Below, piece by piece: positions 1 to 10,774 of a stretch of 64,000 nucleotides of DNA (its first letter is position 1; every line of letters starts with the position of its first letter). The stretch covers positions 62,001 to 126,000 of the forward strand of contig KN880474.1 in the NCBI GenBank assembly GCA_000934385.1, read 5' to 3'. Below the pieces are notes generated by a model that was not told where the DNA came from, ran no database searches, and saw only the letters and a list, made by a program, of their open reading frames with translations. Position numbers and translations under genes: made by a program. This stretch comes from Cylindrobasidium torrendii FP15055 ss-10. Its lineage: Eukaryota > Basidiomycota > Agaricomycetes > Agaricales > Physalacriaceae.

Positions 1-1
1 G

Positions 2-520
2 TCCACCATCAAGCCCGGCACTCTCGTAGCCCTATTCAGAAACCTCCATCTCTCGGTTCTATACAAGCGGGATAACGAGGAAGACCAGGCGCTGTATAGT
101 CTAGTCACTGACCAAGTTTTCCTGCGGGAACCTTGGGTTGTATGGGAGCGTCTCGAAGACGTCGACGGCGGGTCTTCGACCTTTGTCGACTCGGACTTTG
201 TCCGCGCGAGTCCAGCTGGAGGTGATTTCGCTGGGCAAACGGCCGAGCAGGCATTGCGGGCCGCGGAACATGAAGCCAGCCAGTTCGTAGCATCGGATCC
301 AGCAGAGTGCGTACTTCTCTATATTCTTCGAAGACATTTGATTGACGGGAAGGATAGTCTAGCGCTTGCGCAGCAGTTGCAGGCGGAGGAGGATAACCGG
401 GCGCTTGCTGAGGATAGGCGGCATCAGGAGGAATATGAGAGGAAGAGGGAAGCGGACAAAGCGAAGTGGCTTAAGAAGGAGCAGAAGCGCAAGGACAAGA
501 AGGATTGTGTTATCATGTAA
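2..520 (+). CDS. MINDY-type deubiquitinase, 3' part (5' end outside window)
   Basis: The reading frame is open from base 2 to the stop at 520. The N-terminal part of the fragment contains the segment LVALFRNLHLSVLYK followed by SLVTDQVF, VVWERLEDVDG and FVDSDF. These match the end of the MINDY (FAM63/DUF544) catalytic domain, a cysteine protease family that trims Lys48-linked ubiquitin chains. The His in RNLHLSVLYK is at the position expected for the catalytic His. The catalytic Cys lies upstream, outside the window. After the domain come a short helical region and a strongly charged Glu/Arg/Lys segment. The protein ends in CVIM, a CaaX-like box that would predict farnesylation (inference). 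No intron is seen in this part. The family call is firm; the exact orthologue is not. Confidence 0.85.
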   Translation, partial: STIKPGTLVALFRNLHLSVLYKRDNEEDQALYSLVTDQVFLREPWVVWERLEDVDGGSSTFVDSDFVRASPAGGDFAGQTAEQALRAAEHEASQFVASDPAECVLLYILRRHLIDGKDSLALAQQLQAEEDNRALAEDRRHQEEYERKREADKAKWLKKEQKRKDKKDCVIM

Positions 521-1494
521 AGCCTGAATGGAGTGGATGGATTTATAACATGGATATTTTATAATCAGTTGGATACTACAGACCTGCGTTGGTTACTCTA
601 TACCCCATAAGACGACGGATTCCAGTCTGTCCCAGGCGTGTGTGCATGCTGGAAGACGGTTCGCGATACCCAGCTTTATTTTGCCGGACATTACAGTAAC
701 GTAAATGGACGCTATCATGCACCTTATAAAAGCCTTTGGCATTGTTTGTTAACAGGCCATTATTCTTACCGATCACAGGCCAGATCCAATGTTCACTGAA
801 TCGCCACCGTCGGACCACCGTGCGCTCACGCGTTCACCATAAAACAAGTTTTCAGCGCCTCACCGCGCGCATTCAAGGGGTATATAGCTGCTCATGGACC
901 TTTCCCGATGTCTGGAAGCGGGCGGTTGACCCAAATGGAGCGACGAATGTTCACAGCCTGTTCACAACGCAATCCGGCGCTGCTTATTAATAAGGTCGAG
1001 ATGAATACCGTTGTGCTTGTGCTTTTTTGTGCAGCGTATTCTGGGGTATTATATGCCTTGCGCTCACGTAGCCCAAATTTCAAGCTCTTGCGGGTGGTGC
1101 ATACTCGCTTGTATGCGCATACCGAAAGCAAAAGGATAGACTGGAGGTCCTTCGGTCGTCGATGCAGCAGACGGTAAGTATATACAGGTTGAATCTCGTT
1201 TCATAGGTATCAGTCTATTGCACATGCTGGCCTTGTTGAAATCCTGGGGTAACTGCCTCCGCTTGGTCTGTACCTGCTCTCTTGTGTTGTTGTGCAACAA
1301 GCATGAAGCAGTCCAGATTTAGAAGTGGTGGTGGTTGTTTCGAACATCACACGGGTCTCAAATGCGTTGGGCAGACTTGCCAGGCCTCGAAGCTACAAGC
1401 TTGGAGGATTGCTTTGATTGGTGTCCTCTAGTGGAGCGGTAGGTCTTCCTGAGGCCTTATCAACGCTGAGTTCTTTGGGCTCGCCAAATCAAGG
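521..1494. other. Intergenic stretch, no gene supported
   Basis: This is the 3' flank of the MINDY gene plus upstream sequence. Only short, overlapping open frames on both strands are present, with no recognisable domain or convincing exon chain. No tRNA or repeat was recognised. Confidence 0.5.
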
Positions 1495-1772
1495 TCAACT
1501 CGGAGGGTCTTCGAATGCGTTCATTATTGACTTCGCCTTCTCTTTCCTCCTTCCGCGTGCTACCAAATCAGTGACACCCGTGACAGCCTCTTCGTATTCA
1601 TCTTCCTCATCCAGGATCCTGACAGTGGTTGGCAGGCCCTCCCATATGCTGCTTCTGTCCCTCAGCACACGCTCACAAGGAATGCTAGGAACTCCCACCT
1701 TCTGCAACTCATATAAAAAGGATATGAGTTCGACGAGAGATAATCAGTAGCACCTTGCTAACTTACCCTCAT
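1495..1772 (-). CDS. Possible small two-exon gene, unrecognised, divergent from the chitinase
   Basis: On the minus strand an ATG at 1772 is followed after six bases by a textbook donor (GGTAAGTT). A branch-like CTGAT and an acceptor TTGCAG then lead into an open frame that ends at 1495. The predicted product is about 71 residues: MR, then KVGVPSIPCERVLRDR, an acidic stretch rich in Glu/Asp, and a basic RGRRKEKAK segment near the C-terminus. The product resembles no family I know. The ATG lies only 35 bp upstream of the chitinase start, so the two transcripts would overlap at their 5' ends. It may instead be a remnant of a longer gene or a chance frame. Confidence 0.3.
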
Positions 1773-1806
1773 ACCTTCCTTCCTGCTTCATTCCTTCAAA
1801 ATTGAC

Positions 1807-3564
1807 ATGGCGTTCAATAAGCTTTCACTTCTTCTCTTCGCCGCCACGGCCATCGCTACCCAAGTGATGCACCGCCCCGACGCCTTCAACGCAACTGCCA
1901 ACGAGTTCAAGATCGAATCCAACCCTCAGTACAAGACGGTCACTAGGCGCGCTGCCACAAACGGCAAGCTGTCGATGGCATACTTCACCAACTGGGGCAT
2001 TTACTCAGCTTACAACTACCGTATGCGCATTCCTGTTCGACCAGTCTTGCAAAGTATTAACGTCATTCAGAGCCCGCGGATATCCCGGTCAACACCGTCA
2101 CTCGTACGTTGCCGTTGCATAGATCCATACGGGAGCTTACAATTATTCAGACGTTCTGTACTCCTTCATGGACGTTTCTGCGGATACCGGTGCCATTGCA
2201 CTCTCGGATTCCTACGCTGACCTTGAGAAGCACTACGACGGAGACAGCTGGAACGACACTGGCAACAATGTCTATGGCTGTATCAAGCAGATGTATCTCC
2301 TCAAGCTCGCCAACCGCGGCCTGAAGGTCCTCTTCTCCGTCGGTGGATGGAACTACTCTCAGGCGAACCACTTCGACTTTGTCACCGACGCTGCAAAGCG
2401 TGCGACATTTGTGTCCAACGCAGTCTCATTCATTGAGAACTATGGTTTTGATGGGATGTGCGTTAACACCTTATTATCACTGGTGTGAAACTCGGCTGAT
2501 AGCAAATAGTGATATTGACTTCGAGTACCCCCACGACTCTGCCCATGGACAAGGCTTTGCCGACCTCATTTCTGAGTTGCGCACTGCTCTCGATAACCTT
2601 GCATCCTCCAAGGGTGATACCACACCCTACATTCTCTCTGCCGCCGTTTCTGCAGGTGCTGAGAACTACGCCAGCCTTGTCATTCCCCAGATGGACAAGG
2701 GACTTGACTTCTGGAACTTGATGGTACGCATTGCTGCAAGTCAAGAGTCGTAAATGCTCACCCCAATGTGACAGGCTTACGACTACGCTGGCTCTTGGCT
2801 CACGTACGCCGACCACCAGGCCAACCTCTACGGAGGCGAGCGCACTGGTGTATCTACCGATGCGGCCATCAAGCACTACACAAGCTCCGGTGCTACCAAG
2901 TCAAAGATCACAATGGGTATTCCTCTTTACGGACGCGCCTTTGAGGAGACGGACGGCATTGGTTCTTCGTTCAACGGTGTCGGCCCCGGATCCGTGGAGG
3001 CTGGTACATACAACTACAATGCGCTCCCGCGTGAGTGTTCTGGTCTACTTCCATTCTCCATTCACTGACTATGACTAAGTCGCTGGTGCCACTGTCTACG
3101 AGAACAGCACCGTTGTTGCGTCGTACTCCTACGACTCGGCCAAGCGGGAACTCGTTTCATACGATACTCCCAGCATTGTCAAGACCAAGGTGGCCTATAT
3201 CAACGACCAAGGCCTTGCCGGATCCATGTTCTGGTCCCTCGCCACCGATAAGACAGGCGACGAATCCCTCATCAAGGTGTCTGCGAATGTCCTTGGCTCG
3301 CTTGATAGCACTGAGAACCATATCAACTATCCCAACAGCCAGTACGACAACATCAAGAACAACATGGGTCAGGGAGGCTCCGGTGGCGGAGGCTCTGGGG
3401 GAGGTGACACTGGATGCGGTGGTGTTGCGGCGTGGTCTGCCTCTGCAGTCTTCACCGGCGGCCAACAGGCGTCGTACAATGGCTACTTGTGGACCGCAAA
3501 ATGGTGGACTCAAGGAGAGACCCCGGGGAGCAGCGATGTCTGGCAACAGGGCGCTGCGTGCTAA
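1807..3564 (+). CDS. Secreted GH18 chitinase with C-terminal chitin-binding domain
   Basis: Six exons (1807-2020, 2071-2103, 2151-2457, 2510-2723, 2775-3030, 3080-3564) join in frame to 502 residues. The enzyme should hydrolyse chitin, outside the cell or at the wall. Residues 1-19 form a signal peptide (MAFNKLSLLLFAATAIATQ), followed by a short region with a dibasic site (TRR) that could be a Kex2 cleavage site. The GH18 barrel begins at KLSMAYFTNWGIY. It contains the SVGGW strand and the catalytic motif DGIDIDFEYP with all acidic residues present; that motif is split by intron 3. WNLMAYDYAGSW and the late strand Trp (GSMFWSLATD) are also intact. A Gly/Ser-rich linker leads to a C-terminal CBM5/12-type module with aromatic residues (AAWSASAVFTGG, YLWTAKWWTQGE). 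This architecture suggests a secreted endo- or processive chitinase used in wall remodelling or chitin feeding. Confidence 0.95.
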
Positions 3565-3823
3565 TTGCATTCACATTCATGACTTTTAACTTACGGGTAT
3601 TTTCGAGATGTAAGTGTACTTATCAGGGAGGATTGATTATTTATTGTAACAAAGACGACTTTTATCAAAGATCATTTTGCGTCGGTGTGCGGACCGGACT
3701 GCTTACGTTCAACCCCTCATTCACAAAGACATACTGTTCATGTCAACGGCGCTAAAAAAGAAGGAACCTGGTATATTAGGATGACAAGGTTACTAGATAT
3801 CAGGAGGCGGATCGCCTATCTAC

Positions 3824-6800
3824 CTAACCCATACAAATCCACCGCCTCAGCTTTCCTACCGCCTTCCCATCCTTCTTCACGTCTCCCTGATCGACCTCCT
3901 TCTTCACGTCGCCTTTCTCACTAATGCTTCCCTGCAAAGTGGCTGTATCCCACGTCGATGCCTTAGCTGAGGCAGGCGCGAAGCCTGGGACGAACGCTAT
4001 GACGGCGTATTCGGCAAGGGAGTACTGGCCCGCATCGTTGGTCGCTAAATCCACAATCTAGATGACAGTCAGCATTGTCAAGGACAGGACGAGTATGCCA
4101 AAGAACGGTGCATCAAAAACAAACTCAGACAGAAACGCACCTCGTTGATAGGGTTCAGCACGTCTGTCCCTCCGACTTGAGTGACGGGGGCCCAAATGCC
4201 CGTCACTGCAGACTTGAGTGAGGTCCAAGCGCGCGCCCTGAGCTTGTCGTCGTTGAGACGCTCTCCCGCATACGCGTCCAATTTTGCATATAGCTGTTAC
4301 TATTGTCAGTCTTTGAAGATGATTTGGTAGGTCAGTTACGAACGTATTCGAAGCCACCACTCTTGAAGGAGATTCCATAGCGAGTGGTTTTCCTAAGTGA
4401 AGCGTTGTAAGTACGATGCCGCACAATGAACAACAGCAAAGCGTACTCCGCATCCGTGCCATTGTAGAGCCTGCAGAAATCGAGCCATGTCGCGTCAAAG
4501 TCAGGCTCGTCCGTGATGACCTCCATGGCCTCCATGAGAAACTCGCCACCACCAAAGATCATGGTCAAATGGAAACTGCCAGGCGGAAGACATCAGGGAA
4601 ATAAGCGTGTGCATGGATGTAAAACCTCACGATGCAGATGGGATGTCTCCTTCCCAAGTGATGTGCGCCGTAGCCGGGTCCCAACCAACTGCAGACGCGT
4701 AGCCAGTGAATAAACCATACGGAAGCCCTGCAATGTCCCTCATGCTGGTCCTCAACTTGTTGAGATACGTCTCATCATTCGTCCTCTCCCACTTGGTGAA
4801 CCAGTTCCCAGCCAGGGTAGTCCAATCGGGACCCAAACGAACGCGTCCTGGTGCTGTCTTCGGGGGATCCAAAATCTTCCTCAGCGGTTCCCAGGTGACG
4901 ATGGACTGGTCAGCCTGCAGGGTATAGTCCATGATATCGCCGATGAGTTCGTCCGCTGTAAGGTAGTAGAATGGCCTCTTGAGGATGGCGCTAGCGACAC
5001 GGGCTTCTTTGGCACCATCTCCCCAGTGGGACACATTGTGTCGGCTGCCGAGTCCCGCGAAGGTGCCAGAGTGGTGGAAGTCGACTTCGGATAGATGGCG
5101 TGTCATGTTGTAGGCGGTGCGCCAGACGTCGGCACGACCAGTGCGTAGGAAAGAGAACCAAAGCCAAAGGTCACTCGCTAGCAGCATTGGTGAGTTGCGG
5201 ACACAATGTTGGACATGCTATGTACATACAAAGTTCGCCATTGTCCCATGCATATCCACCAACATCGTACCTCCAGGTATGGCGGGTGCTGTCATAGGTA
5301 TGCATTATATCGCCAAAGTTCCAGAAACCGTAGAATTGGCGTTGCTCGATTTCCTGAAACCTATGTCAGCTTGGGACAACCCCACTGAGCAAAGGTGAAC
5401 GTACAGCGACGTAGAAGTCAAGCAAGGCGCTCTTCCTCTGTTCAATATCGGCGGCAGCAGCACTCGAGGATGGGTTGGGAAGATCCCAGCTACCACCGAA
5501 GAGCTTGTGCGATGCATAGAACTCTGGAGTGGCGACGACTTGTGGGACCTTGGCCTACATCTCGGGTGAGTGATAACTCATGCACGGAGTTGACGAACGT
5601 ACAAAATACGACGCAAATGCAGAGATATCACCTCGAGAGGGCGTCGCCGAAACGATCTCAATGGTAGCTTCGTATGAACGCCCAATACCCTCTGGGTTCG
5701 GATCCGGGTCTCCAACATCTTCGTATGCCAAGTTGAGCTGTACAAATAGGTCAGTATACGTAGGAATATGTGAAGTGGGTTTTACTCCGTGAGAGACTGT
5801 ATCATAATGCCTCATGTCGATTGCATGGCCCTGGAGAAGTTCAGTTAGCTGGCGAACGTATACAATCCTGTACTACTCACCCTCGGACTGTATGCCCATA
5901 AAGTGACGGTTGCTGAATCACTGCCAGCATCACGGATATCCAAGCCTCGAGGAGCGCCTTGCCAAAAGTCTAAACATGGTCAGTTGGTACACGTATCAAA
6001 AAAGGAAAATAACGAACCTTTGAGCGCGAATAGTGCGCCTCCAGCAGTTGCACCACCGATATACCCTACGCCGGCTGCACGAGAGCCAAAGCCTGCATGG
6101 TCGAGAAAACTTGAAGCCCTTCCTCCATTGGACCTCTTTTTGATAGTATAATCCCTTGGGGAGAGCTGATCCAAGGTGAAGTCCTGCCAGACTGGAAGGG
6201 TGTTTAGGTCCGCGGTCACAGTCGCTGGCCATGTAGACAATGCAGGAGTCTTCGTCCCGTCGAACTGAGGCTTGAGCACCGCAGCTGTCGCATCGCGTCG
6301 AAGCCCAGAGACACCACGCACGGCTTCACCCCAAATACCGCCTTCGGCTGAAGCAAAGCGGATGTGGCGGTCGTATAGCTCGTCTGAGAGGGGGACTGCG
6401 AAACGGAGACCAAGGCCTTTGATGAAATCCTTGGTCTGGTCGCCATCATATACGAAGAAATGTACAAGTCGGATGGCCGTGCTACCCGCTGAGACATAGA
6501 AGCGCGCGGTGAACGGAAGGAAGTCGTCGTGGCCATCGCCCGAGTATTTGCCTGTAACCTGTGGTCTGGGTTATCATCAGAACATACATGAATAGCGCAG
6601 ACGGTACCTTGATAACTGCTCGGACAGGCCCGCTCTGTTCAACAGTGACCTCGGAAACGGAACCTTCGAGTCCAAGAACGCTTGGTTTGTCACCTGGCAG
6701 TTCCAGCTCGTCTGGCGCGCTTTGCACAAGCACAACAAGCTTTCCATCCTGAGCCTTGGTCGCGCCATCGAGAGAGAGCGACTGGACAAGTGGGCTGCCC

Positions 6801-7275
6801 GATTTATTGAAGACAACTGTGTTAAGGACATCAGGCCTAGCGAGGATACCTCACAACGGTCGGACTAACCTTTGAATGAACCTGTCGACACCTCTACGGT
6901 GCTGTCGCCTTCGTTAACTGATACTGGCGAAGTCGGTTCGGTCGGGGTGTCCGTGGACAGCTGAAGAGTTTCGCCAACAGCAGTCTCCGCCGCCAAAGCG
7001 TGTCCAGTCCACTTCAGACTACCATCGGGCCAGCTGCGAGGAGTTCAATGGCGCATAGAGAACCAAGGAAAGTGAGCGTACTAGGCAAGAGGCCATGTCT
7101 GCACCGGGATTCCGGTGCCATTGGAAGTGACGGCAATGGGAGACGTCCGGTCTACTTCTCCCTGCGCCCATGGAACACCGAAAGATGTTCCTACAGGCAA
7201 TCTGGCTGGCGCCCCTCCGTCAACCCAATGCAGCTCGACACCGTCTGCGGCGCGGGGCTTATTCTTGGGGGACAT
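3824..7275 (-). CDS. PL26-like (PcRGLX/YetA family) rhamnogalacturonan lyase-type protein
   Basis: A chain of about a dozen minus-strand exons starts at the ATG at 7275 and ends at 3824, convergent with the chitinase. The first exons are 7082-7275, 6870-7033, 6608-6816, 6018-6558, 5881-5969, 5786-5830, and one from 5737 down. Diagnostic family segments include SFGVPWAQGEV, PVQTWPLAYWPDGSLKWTGHA, YGFWNFGDIMHTYD, WRYDVGGYAWDNGEL and HVSHW-like SHWGDGAKEARVAS. These match the PcRGLX/YetA N-terminal, central and C-terminal domains. In characterised relatives (family PL26) the reaction is exo-cleavage of rhamnogalacturonan. No signal peptide is visible at the chosen start, so either the protein is intracellular or a 5' exon was missed. 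The C-terminal tail is Lys/Asp-rich and looks variable. The family call is good; the activity is inferred. Confidence 0.8.
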
Positions 7276-7940
7276 ACTTGCACTGCGTTTGGGGAAAGGA
7301 TGGAGAAAAGAATTCTGGCGCGACCGTGATGTCCGCTTCCGTTTAAAAGGGAAATCATGAGAACGGCGGACTGGCGGGCCGTATCCTTAAGGTCGGCGTC
7401 AGTTGACCAGGACGCGTTCCTCGAGGTTTGGATTCAGGCGCGGAAGCTGGATAAAATGTTTCGTAACCGAATCGTAACTTGGGAGGCCATGTCAGGACAA
7501 AGTGGAAGTCGGTGTAGAAGGAGAACCGCGTGTTCGAAGCACCGGCCCGGCATTCCGAAGGTTGTTGATCCATTTCTGACTTATCTCTGAGGCTTATGAT
7601 GCACGTTCACGTCTTTGAGACTCTGCATTGCGACTTTTGTTGGCCAACATTGAGCATAAACAGTTATTTTGATAGCAGCCGGAAATGATATCGCAAAAAA
7701 GGTCAAATTTATCAGTCGACCCACCAGCGCTTGGCAGCAATCCCCAAGCATGTTGGGTGACCCACAAACCAGGCATGAACAACAATGATACATTGAAGCA
7801 GATCATCTCCAACCCTTAACCTGTCCAAGCGTAGATGAGGTGTAGCGTGCAGTGTTGATTATATACAAAATACAGATATGTAGAGATGGGATACCATTAC
7901 AACGACGATAGCATAACAAGAATCTAACCGTCCATACCAG
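7276..7940. other. Intergenic stretch, no gene supported
   Basis: This is the shared upstream region of the PL26-like gene and 3' flank of the PPR-like gene. Only short overlapping open frames are seen, without domain signatures. Confidence 0.5.
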
Positions 7941-9560
7941 TCACCTCTTCCCTCTCCTCGAAGGGGCCGAGCCCCAATTCCTCACAGGGACATCCACCTT
8001 CATAATCTTCTCTGCTCTCTCCACGCCCTCGTCCACCATGCCCTTGAGATGCGCCTCAGGAATCGTCGGGTTGTTACTCTGCATATGTGCATCGGCACGC
8101 AGCGCGCGCGACAAGCACGTATGTAGCGGCACAAGATCCAGCGCAGCACTCTCTGGGATAGCCTTCGTGCCCTGCATCATCTCGTATGTCGGCACGACAT
8201 ATCGCACCCCATGTCCCGGCTTGGCCAGCGACCTCAGCAGATATTCCTTCCGTGGCCGAACACCATTAGGATGCAACAATCCCCGCTGGGTCACTGCATC
8301 AAGGTTCCCAAGGAATCGTGGGACCCACGAACGCCCTTGGTTGAACTCGGCGTCAAGTTGCAGCTGCAGCGAGACGTGCTCGATGATGCACTTGTATATC
8401 CTGTCGCGTACAGGAAGACCAATGTGGGTGAAATATTGCAATGCCACAAATGCAGCAGGGTAGTCACCATGAGCGAGGAATGCTTTGACCGCGAGATTGA
8501 GTAGGTCGGCATCATGGTCCATGATCATCCTGTTGGTCTCCGGCTTCGTGAAGCAAAGGACGACCATATCACGGAAGAGGTGCCGGGGTGTAAACTCAGG
8601 TGCGTCTTCTCCGTGCGGCCGACTGTCACTGCTGGGGTCGTAGTGCTTGGCGACAGCTTGGAACATGGTGCGAAAGGTGGAATAGTCGGGGGACATGACA
8701 CCAGAAGTATCATGCAGGTCGCGCAGGGCCTCGTAGAATGCAAAGGCGCGTGAGAAAGTGCCCCGCTGAACTTCGCGTGCGATAAGGGTGTTGAAGAGGG
8801 AAGTGTTTCCGTCGATCTGCTTCTCGTTGGCGAGATCCATGACCTTTTCGAACCATTTGTCGGCGGCTTTGTTGTCGCTGGATGAGAGGGCATTGATAGC
8901 AGTATGGAATGGATCCGCCTGGTCTCCGTCTGGGGTGATATCGCGCACGGTCTCGTAGGCAGCATGGAGGTCTCCGGCATCTGTTTGAAGCTGAACGAGT
9001 ACATTGACCAGTGTCTGCGGTGGCTTGTAGGATTTGTCGCGTGACTGAATGAAGACACGAATAATGTCTGCAGGAATGCTGAAAACCTTGTTCTCTTTCC
9101 AGCTGAAGGTGTAGTAGAGATTCCATAGCATGGCCTCCGTGAAGTCCTTGTCGCCGATGATGGAAACGAGCTCTTGGGATATATGCTTCGCTTTGGACGC
9201 GAGTAGTCCAGCGACAACGACGCGTGCGCGAGAGAGGGCATCAAATGGGACGAGCTCCTCAGCCATCCGTTGCTGTAGCCAGGCCAACTCTTCCCGTCGA
9301 TGTGCATTCGCAAACATGGCAATCAACTGTCGGAACACGTCGGCACGCTCCTGAAGTGATGTGTACGCTTCGGGGCTGTTGAGTTGAGAGGCGGCCAGCC
9401 GTTTGGCATTCTCAGGCTGGGTGTACTGCAGCAACCGCTCGAGCCTCGCTAATGATTCCTTGAGCTTGCCCGCCGGCGCTGCCGACCCGTGCGCCGTCCT
9501 GGATACCGTGTAAATTGTTGTTGTCCATGGTCGCCGCCGGAGAAAAGCGTTCCTAAACAT
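7941..9560 (-). CDS. Mitochondrial PPR-like helical-repeat protein
   Basis: This is a single-exon gene of 539 residues, unusual here because most neighbours have several introns. The N-terminus (MFRNAFLRRRPWTTTIYTVSRTAHG) is rich in Arg, Ser and Thr and lacks acidic residues, as expected for a mitochondrial presequence. The rest is almost entirely alpha-helical, with tandem helical hairpins of about 35 residues (for example TLVNVLVQLQTDAGDLHAAYE and SLFNTLIAREVQRGTFSRAF). That pattern is typical of divergent pentatricopeptide-repeat proteins in fungi. Such proteins bind mitochondrial RNA and act in its processing or translation; the target here cannot be told. The start is 133 bp from the start of EFM7 on the opposite strand, so the two probably share a promoter region. 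Confidence 0.65.
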   Translation of the reverse strand: MFRNAFLRRRPWTTTIYTVSRTAHGSAAPAGKLKESLARLERLLQYTQPENAKRLAASQLNSPEAYTSLQERADVFRQLIAMFANAHRREELAWLQQRMAEELVPFDALSRARVVVAGLLASKAKHISQELVSIIGDKDFTEAMLWNLYYTFSWKENKVFSIPADIIRVFIQSRDKSYKPPQTLVNVLVQLQTDAGDLHAAYETVRDITPDGDQADPFHTAINALSSSDNKAADKWFEKVMDLANEKQIDGNTSLFNTLIAREVQRGTFSRAFAFYEALRDLHDTSGVMSPDYSTFRTMFQAVAKHYDPSSDSRPHGEDAPEFTPRHLFRDMVVLCFTKPETNRMIMDHDADLLNLAVKAFLAHGDYPAAFVALQYFTHIGLPVRDRIYKCIIEHVSLQLQLDAEFNQGRSWVPRFLGNLDAVTQRGLLHPNGVRPRKEYLLRSLAKPGHGVRYVVPTYEMMQGTKAIPESAALDLVPLHTCLSRALRADAHMQSNNPTIPEAHLKGMVDEGVERAEKIMKVDVPVRNWGSAPSRRGKR

Positions 9561-9693
9561 AAAAAGAGGGCATAGGCCGCGTCGTAGGTTCCAACTTCAA
9601 GTCAGACGCGTCGGTCAAAATTTCTGATCGGCACCCGGCCCGCCCGGCCATCAGCCATATCTCGTGGCGCATCGTCTTTAAGCAGCATCCATC

Positions 9694-10726
9694 ATGGCCG
9701 ACGATTTTGATCTGGGCTCTATGTTCCCGGTAGAGTCTAGAATTGAATTTTGTATCCATATCTGAGTCCCTTCAAGGAGCCCGAAAGACCTGCAAGCCCT
9801 GAGCCCACCTTCTCAGTTTACAACCGCGAACGAACAAATCAAACCGATTGGTCTGAAATCAAGATCAGACTCGTTGGGTCACATCCTCTTTGGGCACATC
9901 ATCTGTAAGTGCGTGAGATGTATCCATACTTTCGTTAAGCCTTTATGAACGCAATCTCAGTTGGAACGCTGCTCTCGCTCTCGCAACTTTTCTCGACGAA
10001 AACACCGGCCTATACGCCGACTTGAATGTCTTGGAACTTGGTGCAGGAGGTGCACTTCCGTCCATTGTCGCTGCAAATAATGGCGCAGCTCGCGTAAGTA
10101 GCTATCTCTTATGCCAGACTTGCTCTTATTTCAAGCAGGCCATCGTCACAGATTATCCAGACGATAGCCTAATAGACAACATGCAGTACAATGTTGACCA
10201 AAATGTTGTGGCATCAAGAAGGTCCCACGCCGTTGTGAAGGTAGGCTTCATTTTCTTGTTTTTGCAACACTAATTAAAGTGGCAAGGGCTATATCTGGGG
10301 GCGACCTGTCGAATCATTGCTCTCCGAGCTTCACGCAGGAGAAAAGTTCAATCTTATCATCCTTTCCGACCTCATCTTTAATCATTCTCAAGTGAGTTCC
10401 TCGATGTGTCCTTACACTATTCTCACATTGTTTAGCACGATGCACTTTTGTCGAGCTGCGAGCAAGCCATTTCCTTAAAGAATGCCTGCGTGCTAGTCTT
10501 TTACACTCACCACCGACCACATCTTGCGCACAAAGACATGGAGTTCTTCTCAAAAGCCCAAGAGCGCGGTTGGACGTGTGAAGAGGTAGTCACCCGCAAA
10601 TTCCCTGTAAGTATTTTATTGGCGCAGGCTCGCTGGCTGACCATCCACACCTAGCCTATGTTCCCAGAAGATCCTGGCGCTGAGGAGGTCCGTGGCACTG
10701 TACATGGGTGGAAGCTCGTGCGATAG
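9694..10726 (+). CDS. EFM7: Protein N-terminal and lysine methyltransferase EFM7 (NNT1)
   Basis: Seven exons (9694-9729, 9777-9904, 9961-10093, 10139-10240, 10287-10391, 10436-10606, 10655-10726) join in frame to 248 residues. Features are the N-terminal FDLGSMF segment, IKIRLVGSHPLWAHHLWNAA, the SAM-binding motif VLELGAGGALPSIVA, VTDYPDDSLIDNMQYNVD, and LIILSDLIFNHSQHDALL. These are diagnostic of the EFM7 family of class I methyltransferases. In yeast that enzyme methylates the N-terminus and Lys3 of elongation factor eEF1A; here the role is inferred by family. The C-terminus keeps the family's HRPHLAHKD and FPEDPG elements. The last exon ends 48 bp from the end of the convergent NLR gene. 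The first intron (47 nt) was placed to keep SMFPEPERPASPEP in frame. Confidence 0.92.
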
Positions 10727-10774
10727 CGATACAACAACAATGTAATGAAGAACATATAAGAAACATCCATACAT

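Noticed and set aside
8525..9322. 265-codon frame in another phase on the same strand as the PPR-like gene
   Set aside because: Overlaps the longer PPR-like frame; Ser/Pro/Arg-rich composition typical of an out-of-phase reading.
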